A stretch of DNA of 41,260 bases. Origin: an uncultured Lachnospiraceae bacterium. GTDB taxonomy: Bacteria; Bacillota; Clostridia; Lachnospirales; Lachnospiraceae. Shown piece after piece: positions 14,697 through 23,078 of the stretch (within the stretch, counting starts at the first letter, position 1; each line of letters opens with the position of its first letter). The stretch spans positions 1-41,260 of the forward strand of contig CAJTYJ010000016.1 in assembly GCA_910583895.1 (NCBI GenBank), given 5' to 3'. The position numbers and the translations under genes were made by a program. A model generated the notes under the pieces. That model saw only the letters and a list, made by a program, of their open reading frames with translations. It searched no databases and was not told the DNA's origin.

Positions 14697-16181
14697 ATGA
14701 ACAACATTCCAGAAGTAAAAATCGGTATCGTGGCAGTGAGCCGCGACTGTTTCCCGGAGTCTCTGTCCGTGAACAGAAGAAAAGCACTGGTGGCTGCATA
14801 CCAGGCAAAATACGAGGGGGCAGAGATCTATGAATGTCCGGTCTGCATCGTGGAGAGTGAGATCCATATGGTGCAGGCGCTGGAGGACGTAAAGGCAGCG
14901 GGCTGTAACGCGCTGGTGGTTTACCTGGGCAACTTCGGTCCGGAGATCTCCGAGACTCTGCTGGCAAAGCACTTTGAGGGACCCAAGATGTTCGTGGCAG
15001 CGGCAGAAGAATCCGGCGACAACCTGATCCAGGGCCGCGGGGATGCGTACTGCGGCATGCTGAACGCAAGCTACAATCTGGCGCTTCGGAACATCCGGGC
15101 GTATATACCGGAATATCCGGTAGGAACCGCAGAAGAGTGTGCGGATATGATCCATGAGTTCCTTCCCGTCGCAAGAGCCATCATCGGCCTTTCCGATCTG
15201 AAGATCATCAGCTTCGGACCGCGTCCGCTGAACTTCCTGGCATGCAATGCGCCCATCAAGCAGCTTTACAATCTGGGTGTGGAGATCGAGGAAAACTCCG
15301 AGCTTGACCTGTTCGAGGCATTCAACAAGCATGCGGGCGATCCCAGAATTCCGGAAGTGGTGGCAGATATGGAAGCAGAGCTTGGAGAGGGCAACAAAAA
15401 GCCGGAGATCCTTTCAAAGCTGGCACAGTATGAGCTGACGCTCCTTGACTGGATTGAGGATCACAAGGGCTACCGGAAATATGTGGCGATTGCAGGCAAA
15501 TGCTGGCCGGCATTCCAGACCCAGTTCGGCTTTGTTCCCTGCTATGTGAACAGCCGTCTGACCGGACGGGGCATTCCGGTATCCTGCGAGGTGGATATCT
15601 ACGGCTGCTTAAGCGAGTTCATCGGAACCTGCGTCAGCAATGATGTGGTGACGCTTCTGGATATCAACAACACGGTGCCCTACGATCTCTACAATGAGGA
15701 CATCAAGGGCAAATATGACTACACCAGCAACGATGTGTTCATGGGCTTCCACTGCGGCAACACCAGCACGAAGAAGCTGTCCTTCTGCCAGATGAAATAC
15801 CAGCTGATCATGGCAAGAAGTCTTCCGGAGGAAGTAACTCAGGGTACCCTTGAGGGAGATATCACCCCGGGCAACATCACATTCTTCCGCCTCCAGAGCA
15901 CCGCTGACTGCAGGCTGAGGGCTTATGTGGCCAACGGTGAGGTCCTTCCGGTTGCCACCCGTTCCTTCGGCGGCATCGGCATCTTTGCCATTCCGGAGAT
16001 GAAGCGGTTCTATCGTCATGTGCTGATCGAGGGCAATTATCCCCATCACGGCGCGGTGGCATTCGGCCATTACGGCAAGGCACTGTTTGAAGTGTTCAAG
16101 TACATCGGCGTGGATGTGAACGAAATCGGCTACAACCAGCCGGCAGGCGTACGCTATCCGACGGAAAATCCGTTTGCATAA
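14697..16181 (+). CDS. L-fucose/L-arabinose isomerase family sugar isomerase
   Basis: 494 residues with the two-part FucI/AraA fold. The N-terminal region begins KIGIVAVSRDCFPESLS. The catalytic half carries candidate metal ligands Glu298 (SCEVDIYG), Asp322 (LLDINN) and His352 (FHCGN). The family interconverts aldoses and ketoses using Mn2+. It is closer to the fucose-isomerase-like group than to classic AraA. ATG at 14697 is preceded by AGGAGG. Together with xylulokinase and DUF4867 it would turn an aldose into a ketose phosphate; candidates are D-xylose, D-arabinose, L-fucose or similar, and no xylA or araD is present here. Confidence 0.85.
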   Translation: MNNIPEVKIGIVAVSRDCFPESLSVNRRKALVAAYQAKYEGAEIYECPVCIVESEIHMVQALEDVKAAGCNALVVYLGNFGPEISETLLAKHFEGPKMFVAAAEESGDNLIQGRGDAYCGMLNASYNLALRNIRAYIPEYPVGTAEECADMIHEFLPVARAIIGLSDLKIISFGPRPLNFLACNAPIKQLYNLGVEIEENSELDLFEAFNKHAGDPRIPEVVADMEAELGEGNKKPEILSKLAQYELTLLDWIEDHKGYRKYVAIAGKCWPAFQTQFGFVPCYVNSRLTGRGIPVSCEVDIYGCLSEFIGTCVSNDVVTLLDINNTVPYDLYNEDIKGKYDYTSNDVFMGFHCGNTSTKKLSFCQMKYQLIMARSLPEEVTQGTLEGDITPGNITFFRLQSTADCRLRAYVANGEVLPVATRSFGGIGIFAIPEMKRFYRHVLIEGNYPHHGAVAFGHYGKALFEVFKYIGVDVNEIGYNQPAGVRYPTENPFA

Positions 16182-16192
16182 GATCTGTTTTC

Positions 16193-16221
16193 AAGAGGCT
16201 GCCGCCATGCGGTGGCCTCTT
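16193..16221 (+). terminator. Hairpin after the isomerase gene
   Basis: AAGAGGC / GCCTCTT outer stem (16193-16199 with 16215-16221) with inner CCGC / GCGG and a CAT loop. The following sequence is not T-rich, so it is a weak terminator or an mRNA 3'-end stabiliser. Confidence 0.5.
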
Positions 16222-16275
16222 TGAGAAATCGGCTTCTTTGAAGACAGATCGAAGATGCTGACTGGGGGAGGCTGT

Positions 16276-17304
16276 ATGAGTCAGAAAAAGACAGCACTTC
16301 TTCTGATGCTCCTTACCGGCATGACGCTCTGTCTGGCGGTGTTCCGGCAGAGGGTTCATAAATGGAACGGGAGCGAAGAAGGAGCATATGAGATCTATGA
16401 CAGACATTATGTGATGATCACAGGGCGGGAGGACAGTGATTTCTGGGACCGTGTCTATGAAAGCGCGCTTGCGGAAGGAAAAAAGCGGGGCGTCTATGTG
16501 GAGCGCTTCGGCGAAGATCTGGCGGTGGAATACGAAAGAAATGAGCTTCTGAGGCTGGCGATGCAGGCGTCAGTGGACGGGATTATCGTCCCCGGAGATG
16601 AAGAAGAAGAGACCATCGCACTTTTGCAGGAAGTGGTGGAGCAGGGAATCCCGGTGGTAAATGTGCTGCAGGACAGCACCGGGAGTATCCGCCAGTGTTT
16701 CGTGGGAAACAACAGCTATAATCTGGGTCAGGACTACGGCCGGCAGATTCTGGAACTTTTAGCAGAGGAAAAGGATACAGAAGAGGTCGGTGCAGCGGTG
16801 AAAGAGCCGGTGCGCGTCCTGGTGCTGGTGGACGAGAACCGGATGGATACCAGCCAGAATCTGGTTCTTCTGGGGATTCGGGAGACACTGGAAAATGCAG
16901 GGGTGGATGCGGACCGTGTATCTGTGGAGACCAGCCTGGTGGACAACAGCCGGGGATTCAGCTCGGAAGAATCCATCCGGGATATTTTCCTGGACGCCGG
17001 GAAACTGCCGGATATTCTGGTATGCTTAAGCGCGGTTCATACCAGATGCGCCTATCAGGCGGCAGTGGATTACAATAAGGTGGGGATTGTGCAGATGCTG
17101 GGGTATTATGATTCGGATGCGATCCTGGAGGCGGTGTCCAAAAATATACTCCGCTCCACCATTGCTCTGGACACGGAGCAGATGGGGAGACTCTGCGTGC
17201 AGGCGCTGGACGAGTATGTAAGGACCGGCTACACCAACAACTATATGGCTGTGGACACACGGCTGATCACGGCAGAGGAAGCAGGAAGGCTGGTGGAAAG
17301 ATGA
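16276..17304 (+). CDS. Membrane-anchored sugar-binding protein (sensor type)
   Basis: 342 residues. An uncleaved-looking hydrophobic segment (about 5-24) without a lipobox is followed by a Peripla_BP_4 sugar-binding fold (about 45-335; e.g. SVDGIIVPGDEEEETIALLQ and GIPVVNVLQD). It probably protrudes outside the membrane. ATG at 16276 follows GGGAGG. It overlaps the downstream histidine kinase by 4 nt (ATGA). This layout is known for binding proteins that hand a sugar signal to YesM/LytS-type kinases rather than to a transporter. The ligand is unknown, probably the sugar imported by the ChvE system downstream. Confidence 0.83.
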   Translation: MSQKKTALLLMLLTGMTLCLAVFRQRVHKWNGSEEGAYEIYDRHYVMITGREDSDFWDRVYESALAEGKKRGVYVERFGEDLAVEYERNELLRLAMQASVDGIIVPGDEEEETIALLQEVVEQGIPVVNVLQDSTGSIRQCFVGNNSYNLGQDYGRQILELLAEEKDTEEVGAAVKEPVRVLVLVDENRMDTSQNLVLLGIRETLENAGVDADRVSVETSLVDNSRGFSSEESIRDIFLDAGKLPDILVCLSAVHTRCAYQAAVDYNKVGIVQMLGYYDSDAILEAVSKNILRSTIALDTEQMGRLCVQALDEYVRTGYTNNYMAVDTRLITAEEAGRLVER

Positions 17305-18824
17305 AGGACCAGGAGGAACATTTCGGCCGTCTGAATGCATTTCTCCGGAAAAAATGGAAGAATCTGACCCTTCAGCAGAAGCTGACCGCACTCTTTTTAC
17401 TGACGGCAGTGATTGTCCTGGCGGTCAATTTATATATGTTTACGCTGATCAACGAGATGACCGGCAGAGTGGAAGAGGTCTATGTCAGTAACGTGACCCT
17501 GAACGAGCTGTCCGGCGCCCTGGACCGGGTGCAGGACAGCATGGAGGAATATCTGAATACCAAAAGCTCCGATGCCATGGAGGATTATTACCGGAGCGAA
17601 CAGGCTTACCGGGAACGGCTGGACAGGCTGAATACACAGGCCACAGACAACCAGATGCTCCTGACAGAGAAAAATATCCGCGGACTGTCCGAGAGCTATC
17701 TGGAGCTGGCGGCAGAAGCGATCCAGGCGAAGCGGGGCAGAAATGTGGAGAAATACGGAAAGCTCTATGAAGATTTATCCATTTTGTACGAAGAGATTCA
17801 CACCTTTATCTACAGCCTGAACAATGCCCAGTTTAAAGACAACTCCAGAAATTATCAGGTGCTTCTCAGTTCCCTGCGCTACATGGAGTTTATCAGTATC
17901 GCCGTACTGCTTCTGGTTCTTCTGGGAAATATCAGTCTGATCGTGGTAAGCACCAGGAGCGTTACAAGGCCTCTGCACCGGCTGGCAAGGGCGGCAGGCG
18001 AAGTGTCCGGAGGCAATTTTGACATCGGACAGATCCCGGTCCAGAGCATGGACGAGGTGGGGATTGTGACCAATACGTTCAACGAGATGGTGGAAAACAT
18101 CCGGAATTATATTGAGCAGCTCAGGGAGACCATGGAGCGGGAAAATCAGCTGAAAGAGCGGGAGCTGATGATGCAGAGCCATTTAAAAGATGCGCAGTTA
18201 AAGTATTTACAGGCTCAGATCAATCCGCATTTTCTGTTCAATACCCTGAATGCAGGAGCTCAGCTGGCCATGATGGAAGAGGCAGACAGGACCGGGCGTT
18301 TTCTGGAAAACGTGGCGGAATTTTTCCGGTACAATGTGCGCAAGAACGACGAGGATGCCACGCTGAAAGAGGAAATTCATCTGGTGGACAACTACGTCTA
18401 TATTCTGAATGTGCGTTTTTCCGGTGAGATTCTCTTTTCCAAGGAGGTTGACCGGTCGCTTCTGGATATGAGGGTGCCCAGCATGATCCTGCAGCCTCTG
18501 GTGGAGAATTCTTTCAACTACGGGATCCGCAATATCAGCTGGAGGGGGAGGATCGAGCTGTCCGTCTACCGGAGAGAGGAAGAGATCTGCATCAGTATCT
18601 GGGACAACGGAGCCGGCATGGAGCCGGAACGGATTGAGCAGGTACTCTGCGGTCATGCAGGGGAGGCAGAGCCGTCCTCCGGCTCCAACGGCGTGGGTCT
18701 GAAAAATGTAATGGAGCGGCTGAAGCTGTATTTCCGCGGTCAGGCCAGACTGCAGATTTTCAGCGAGGGAGAAGGCACCGGCACCGAGGTGCTGATCACA
18801 ATTTTGGGGAATTCGGAACCATAA
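17301..18824 (+). CDS. YesM-type sensor histidine kinase
   Basis: 507 residues. There are two membrane helices (about 27-48 and 193-213) enclosing an alpha-helical extracellular domain. A HAMP linker (about 214-266) leads to a His_kinase domain with phosphoacceptor His310 (QINPHFLFNTL), and the C-terminal ATPase has Asn in LVENSFNYG, DNGAGM and GVGLKNVMERL. This is the kinase of an extracellular-sugar two-component system. It is co-translated with the binding protein before it and pairs with the regulator at 19133 across an unusual repeat-filled gap. Confidence 0.93.
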   Translation: MKDQEEHFGRLNAFLRKKWKNLTLQQKLTALFLLTAVIVLAVNLYMFTLINEMTGRVEEVYVSNVTLNELSGALDRVQDSMEEYLNTKSSDAMEDYYRSEQAYRERLDRLNTQATDNQMLLTEKNIRGLSESYLELAAEAIQAKRGRNVEKYGKLYEDLSILYEEIHTFIYSLNNAQFKDNSRNYQVLLSSLRYMEFISIAVLLLVLLGNISLIVVSTRSVTRPLHRLARAAGEVSGGNFDIGQIPVQSMDEVGIVTNTFNEMVENIRNYIEQLRETMERENQLKERELMMQSHLKDAQLKYLQAQINPHFLFNTLNAGAQLAMMEEADRTGRFLENVAEFFRYNVRKNDEDATLKEEIHLVDNYVYILNVRFSGEILFSKEVDRSLLDMRVPSMILQPLVENSFNYGIRNISWRGRIELSVYRREEEICISIWDNGAGMEPERIEQVLCGHAGEAEPSSGSNGVGLKNVMERLKLYFRGQARLQIFSEGEGTGTEVLITILGNSEP

Positions 18825-18866
18825 AGCCGCCCCTGTGCCCGCACAGATACAAAGTTCCGGATCATG

Positions 18867-19110
18867 TAAGACCGGACGGCGTCCGGGATGAAGTAAAACT
18901 GTAAAACAGCGCAAGTCCGGAAAGCGTCCGGAAAGAAGCAAAACTGGGAAACAGCGCAAAACCAGACCGCATCCGGAAAGAAGCAAAACTGGGAAACAGC
19001 GCAAGTCCGAACAGCATCCGAAATAAAGTAAAACCATGAAACAGCATAAGATCAGACGGTGTCTGAGCAGAAATGGAACTGAAAAACAGAGTAAATCCGG
19101 GGCGAAGCAA
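18867..19110 (+). repeat. 45-bp tandem repeat, five copies plus a partial
   Basis: The 308-bp gap between kinase and regulator genes is filled by units starting at 18867, 18912, 18957, 19002, 19047 and a partial at 19092, an exact 45-bp period. Units share AAGCAAAACTGGGAAACAGCG-like cores. Each can form CTG-N5-CAG. Units 1 and 5 form CCGGAC/GTCCGG and TCAGAC/GTCTGA hairpins, respectively, which are compensatory differences. The array runs nearly up to the AGGAGG of the regulator gene. Confidence 0.88.
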
Positions 19111-19132
19111 ACTTCAAATCAGGAGGGAATTT

Positions 19133-20731
19133 ATGTACAGAATCATGCTGGCAGACGACGAGGGGATCGTACTGGATTCCCTGAAGATGATCATTGAGAA
19201 ACATTTTCCGGGGCAGTGCCAGATGGAGACGGCGAAAACCGGACGGGACGTGATCGAACTGGCGGAGAGCTTCCGGCCGGACATTGCGTTTATGGACATC
19301 CAGATGCCCGGGATCAACGGGATCGAGGCCATCCGGGAGATCAAGAAAAGCAGCCCTTCTGTGGTATTTATCATCCTGTCTGCCTATGACAAATTCGACT
19401 ATGCCAAAGAAGCCATCAACCTGGGCGTGCTGGAATATGTCAATAAGCCCTTCAGCGCCAGAAGCATCACGGAGGTGCTGGAAAAGGCACTCAAAGCCAT
19501 CGATTCCAGAAGAAAAAAACGCAGCGACGACCTGCGGATCCGGGAGAAGATGGAGACGGTCACGCCGATCATTGAAAACGGCTTTATCTACGCGATGATG
19601 TTTCAGGAGATCTCCCTGGAGGATGTGGAAAATTACCGGCAGCTTCTGAGTATGAAAGCGGACTATGGCTGCATGTTGGCGCTGGCGGTGGGGGATGACC
19701 ATCACGGCAACCGGATGACCAACACCGTGGGCGCCGGCTTTCGGACCCAGCTGAATTATGCAAAAGTGCGGGAGACAGTGAAGGAAACCTGGGACTGTGT
19801 GGTAGGATCGGTCATTTCCAATAAGATCCCGGTCTTTCTTCCTATGAAAAAACAGAAGATGGATTATGAGGAACGCATCGGGATGATCGATGTGTGCCGG
19901 GAACTGACGAGAAAGTTAAAACGGGCCACGGACATCACGTTCCGGATCGGCATTGGTTCCGTCCGGAGGCTGAACAAAAGTATGGATTCCTATGAGGAAG
20001 CACTGAAGGCGCTGGTCAGTTCCACCGGAAGCGTGGCCCATGTGGATGATCTGCCGATTCAGTGCCGGTACGACGAGGAATATCCCATTGATCTGGAAAA
20101 AGAACTGTTCGACAGTCTGGAAAGCGGCATGACAGAGGAATGCGAACGGGCGGCAGGACGTTATTTTGACTGGATGCTGGACAACTACGACGAGAAAAAT
20201 TTAAGCGTCCGCTTAAAGACGCTGGAGTTTGTCCTGTATGCGGAGCATACGGCCTATCTGAACGGAGGTATGACCTACCATTTTACCGAGCGGGAACATT
20301 ATCTGCCCCTGGTTGTAAATGCAAAACGAAACAGCGATCTGCGTCCCTGGTTCGTGGAGCGGTTCAAGGAGAGCTGCAGGAACATGACCACCAAGAAGGA
20401 AGAACATGAAAATCAGCTGGTGGTCCGGGCGCAGGAGTATATCCGGGAAAATTATCACAGGGATCTGTCCCTGGATGAGGTATCCCGCCATATGGACTTA
20501 AGTCCCTATTATTTCAGCAAGCTTTTTAAGGAAGAGACCGGCGGCAATTTTGTAGAATATGTGACCAGTCTGCGGATCACAAAGGCGAAGGAGCTGCTGG
20601 CAGGAGACGGGGGCAGCATGAAAGAGATCTGCGGGGCGGTAGGATACAGCGATCCCAATTACTTCAGCCGCATTTTTAAGAAAAACACAGGCGTGACGCC
20701 TACGGAATACCGGGAGAGTGAGCGGACATGA
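19133..20731 (+). CDS. AraC-type response regulator (YesN-like)
   Basis: 532 residues. The N-terminal receiver domain has LADDEG (acidic pocket at about 6-11), phosphoacceptor Asp55 (FMDIQMPG), Ser/Thr and Lys106-region (YVNKPFSA). A long middle domain (about 140-420) is followed by a C-terminal AraC helix-turn-helix pair (about 430-530; SLDEVSRHMDLSPYYFSKLFKEETG, then GYSDPNYFSRIFKKNTG). ATG at 19133 follows AGGAGGG. It should activate the sugar import genes when phosphorylated by the kinase encoded before it. It overlaps the next gene by 4 nt. Confidence 0.93.
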   Translation: MYRIMLADDEGIVLDSLKMIIEKHFPGQCQMETAKTGRDVIELAESFRPDIAFMDIQMPGINGIEAIREIKKSSPSVVFIILSAYDKFDYAKEAINLGVLEYVNKPFSARSITEVLEKALKAIDSRRKKRSDDLRIREKMETVTPIIENGFIYAMMFQEISLEDVENYRQLLSMKADYGCMLALAVGDDHHGNRMTNTVGAGFRTQLNYAKVRETVKETWDCVVGSVISNKIPVFLPMKKQKMDYEERIGMIDVCRELTRKLKRATDITFRIGIGSVRRLNKSMDSYEEALKALVSSTGSVAHVDDLPIQCRYDEEYPIDLEKELFDSLESGMTEECERAAGRYFDWMLDNYDEKNLSVRLKTLEFVLYAEHTAYLNGGMTYHFTEREHYLPLVVNAKRNSDLRPWFVERFKESCRNMTTKKEEHENQLVVRAQEYIRENYHRDLSLDEVSRHMDLSPYYFSKLFKEETGGNFVEYVTSLRITKAKELLAGDGGSMKEICGAVGYSDPNYFSRIFKKNTGVTPTEYRESERT

Positions 20732-21855
20732 GAAAAAGATCCGGCAAAAAATGGAACACAGGTCTGGCATTACTTCTGTGCCTCGCCGGACTGTCCGGCT
20801 GCCAAAATGCGTCGGGACTTCCGGAAACATCGGAGACAGAACAGGAAGAGCGCATACAGATCGGGATCACTTTTGATTCCTTTATTATTGAGCGATGGCA
20901 GAGAGACCGGGATGTCTTTGTGTCCGCTGCCCAGGAGCTGGGGGCAGAAGTAAATGTTCAGAATGCCAATGGAGACATGGAAGAGCAGATCGCCCAGATG
21001 GATTATTTTATCCAGAAGGAGATGGACGTGATCGTGGTGGTCATGGTGGCCAGTGATGAGGACGAAAGCGGGCTGATCGAGGCGGTGGGACGGGCGCAGA
21101 AGGCCGGGATTCCGGTGGTGGCCTATGACCGCCTGATTCTGAATGCGGATGTGGATCTCTACATCTCCTTTGACAATGTCCAGGTGGGACGGCTTATGGC
21201 AGAACATATGCAGGAACATCTTGGGGAAGGCGGGGAGCTGCTTCAGGTGTGCGGTCCCATGGCGGATTACAATGTACCTCAGGTCATGGAGGGATTTGAA
21301 GAGGTTCTTGAGGACAGTGATCTGGAGATCATGGAAACCGAATACGCAGAAGAATGGCTTGCGGAGACCGGATTTACCGCCACAGGTGCCTATCTGAAGA
21401 CCCACTATGAGGTGGACGGGGTTATGTGCGGCAATGACAGTATCGCCGGCCATGCGGTCCGTGCCCTGTCAGAACGCCGTATGGCAGGAAAAGTGTGCGT
21501 GGTGGGGCAGGATGCCGATCTGGACGCCTGCCAGCGCATTGTGGAAGGAACCCAGTGCATGACGGTCTACAAACCGGTGGAAAAGCTGGCCAGGCGTGCG
21601 GCGGAACTGGCGGTTGCCCTGGCAGAAGGAAGCCGGATTGCGACAGCGGGTGCGGCCGGTTCGGAACCTGCATCCAGCGGGAATTCCGGTACAGATCCGC
21701 AGGAAATAAAGGTCCAGGGATCCATCCATGACGGAACCTGGCAGGTTCCTTACGAGTGTCTGGAGCCGGTGGCGGTCACAAGGGAAAATATGGATGAGGT
21801 GATCACCGGGAAATACCATGAAGAGAGCGACATCTATCTGAACGTCCGGAACTGA
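20728..21855 (+). CDS. Sugar-binding lipoprotein (XylF/ChvE-like)
   Basis: 375 residues. A signal peptide with lipobox GLSGC is followed by a Peripla_BP_4 fold (about 42-365). ITFDSFIIERWQRDRDVF and AYDRLILNADVDLYISFDN are close to the pentose-binding XylF/ChvE group. A low-complexity insert (about 310-335) is unusual. It is translationally coupled to the regulator gene (ATGA), so it may be a second sensor for the kinase or an extra transport receptor. No permease gene follows directly; the ChvE transporter starts 1.2 kb downstream after a decayed gene. Confidence 0.87.
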   Translation: MRKRSGKKWNTGLALLLCLAGLSGCQNASGLPETSETEQEERIQIGITFDSFIIERWQRDRDVFVSAAQELGAEVNVQNANGDMEEQIAQMDYFIQKEMDVIVVVMVASDEDESGLIEAVGRAQKAGIPVVAYDRLILNADVDLYISFDNVQVGRLMAEHMQEHLGEGGELLQVCGPMADYNVPQVMEGFEEVLEDSDLEIMETEYAEEWLAETGFTATGAYLKTHYEVDGVMCGNDSIAGHAVRALSERRMAGKVCVVGQDADLDACQRIVEGTQCMTVYKPVEKLARRAAELAVALAEGSRIATAGAAGSEPASSGNSGTDPQEIKVQGSIHDGTWQVPYECLEPVAVTRENMDEVITGKYHEESDIYLNVRN

Positions 21856-21892
21856 GCCGGGCGTTTGGCGTCTGTTAGAGTTCTAAAACAAT

Positions 21893-22746
21893 ATGTTTTT
21901 TAGTATGGAACCGGATAAGTTTTTTCCTTATACACAGATAGATGTTGTTCAGTTTCCGATCGGATTGAGCGGAAATGATATTATTGAGAAGACGTTTAAG
22001 GGACCGATCCACCAGCAGTTGAGAGATGCTCTGCAATATATTAGAAATACAGTTATTATGGAAGAGGTAGTAAAATATCCTGACAGGGCCGAGGCAGATC
22101 GATTTTTTAATTATCCATACGCGGCTGTGGAGGAGGCATTGTCTAATGCTGTCTATCATCGTGCATATGGTGAGCGTGAGCCAATTGAGGTTCGTATAGA
22201 AAGCGACAGAATTGAAATCGTAAGCTTTCCGGGACCTGATCGTTCGGTCACACAGGAGGGGTTGAAAAACTACCGTGTTTCAAATCGCAGATACAGAAAT
22301 CGCAGGATTGGTGATTTTTTAAAAGAATTGCATTTGACAGAAGGCAGGAATACCGGGTTTAAAAAAAATTTTGGATGCATGAAAGACAAATGGTTTCCCT
22401 GAACCTGAATTTGAAACGGATGAGGCAAGAAGCTATTTTATCTCAAGATTGTTTGTGCAGGAAGGATTTATAAATATTTTTAGTGATGAGCCAAAAAGGA
22501 GCCAAAAAGGAGCTGAAAAGGGAGCCAAAAAAGAGCTGAATAATAGGAAAGAAAGCAGTATTAGGAATTTTGAAAGAAAAACTAACAATGACTCAGGTAC
22601 AGCTTATGGAAAAACTTGATTTGACCCGAAAACAGGTTCAGAAAGCAATAAAGGAATTGCAGGAAGAGGGAGCCCTTGTAAGAGAAGGCTCAAACAGGAA
22701 TGGACGATGGATTGTGGTAAATCCGGAAAACGAAACAAAATTCTAA
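21893..22746 (+). pseudogene. Decayed AlbA_2/HATPase_c_4-type ATP-binding protein
   Basis: An open stretch to about 22370 encodes EPDKFFPYTQIDVVQFP, FKGPIHQQLRDALQYI, ADRFFNYPYAAVEEALSNAVYHR and YRNRRIGDFLKELHLTEGR. This is the HATPase_c_4 part of proteins that normally carry an N-terminal AlbA_2 (schlafen-like) domain, which is absent here. An 8-A run and nearby indels then break the frame; in the other frames one reads the expected ILDAMKDN and GSPEPEFETDEARSYFISRLF, and later a winged-helix tail (TQVQLMEKLDLTRKQVQKAI) ending at 22746. At least three frameshifts are needed. Base composition is more A/T-rich than the neighbours, suggesting acquisition by transfer. Confidence 0.85.
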
Positions 22747-22795
22747 AGTATTAGATTCCAATACTCAAAAACCTTAACTTGATGTTTGGGAAGAT

Positions 22796-22885
22796 ATGAC
22801 AATCGATCAGGAAAGGGAGATATTTATGGGAGAGCAGACAATTTTAAGCGAATGTTTAGAGGAACAGATGAAAGCGGTTGATTAG
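22796..22885 (+). CDS. Short ORF or fragment, unknown
   Basis: A 29-residue frame MTIDQEREIFMGEQTILSEC... ends at a TAG before the terminator at 22913. It has no clear ribosome binding site or recognised domain, and follows directly on the pseudogene. It is probably another remnant of the same acquired segment rather than a working gene. Confidence 0.2.
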   Translation: MTIDQEREIFMGEQTILSECLEEQMKAVD

Positions 22886-22912
22886 GCGAATGCGGAATCA
22901 TAACCAACAGAT

Positions 22913-22967
22913 ACTGGATATTTTTGCACAGGACAAGTTCCAAAACCACAAAAATATCCAGTTTTTT
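22913..22967. terminator. Terminator before chvE
   Basis: Perfect 14-bp inverted repeat ACTGGATATTTTTG / CAAAAATATCCAGT (22913-22926 with 22949-22962), followed by TTTTTCC. It separates the regulator operon and pseudogene from the transporter operon. Confidence 0.75.
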
Positions 22968-23033
22968 CCATTTGTGTAAAGGTGGTACTATACAAAATGT
23001 ACAGAAAATGACAAGTTTATCCTGTCTGATCTG

Positions 23034-23042
23034 TGGTATATT
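23034..23042 (+). promoter_or_regulatory. Candidate extended -10 promoter of chvE
   Basis: TGG-TATATT (an extended -10) lies 37 bp before the ATG. No good -35 box is present at the proper distance, which suits an activator-dependent promoter, for example one controlled by the AraC-type regulator at 19133. A second -10-like TATACA is at 22989-22994. Confidence 0.4.
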
Positions 23043-23078
23043 TGTACTGTAAAAAACAGTTAAGGGAGGAATTTTAAG

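Noticed and set aside
18862..19110. Minus-strand frame encoding 15-residue Phe/Ser/Leu repeats
   Set aside because: It is only the translation of the 45-bp tandem repeat, since 45 is a multiple of three; there is no ribosome binding site.
18867..19110. CRISPR-like array
   Set aside because: The repeats are directly contiguous with no unique spacers, and no cas genes are present.
22869..22883. CcpA catabolite-response (cre) site
   Set aside because: Only part of the consensus matches (TGAAAGCGGTTGAT), the second half is poor, and it lies before the terminator that isolates chvE.
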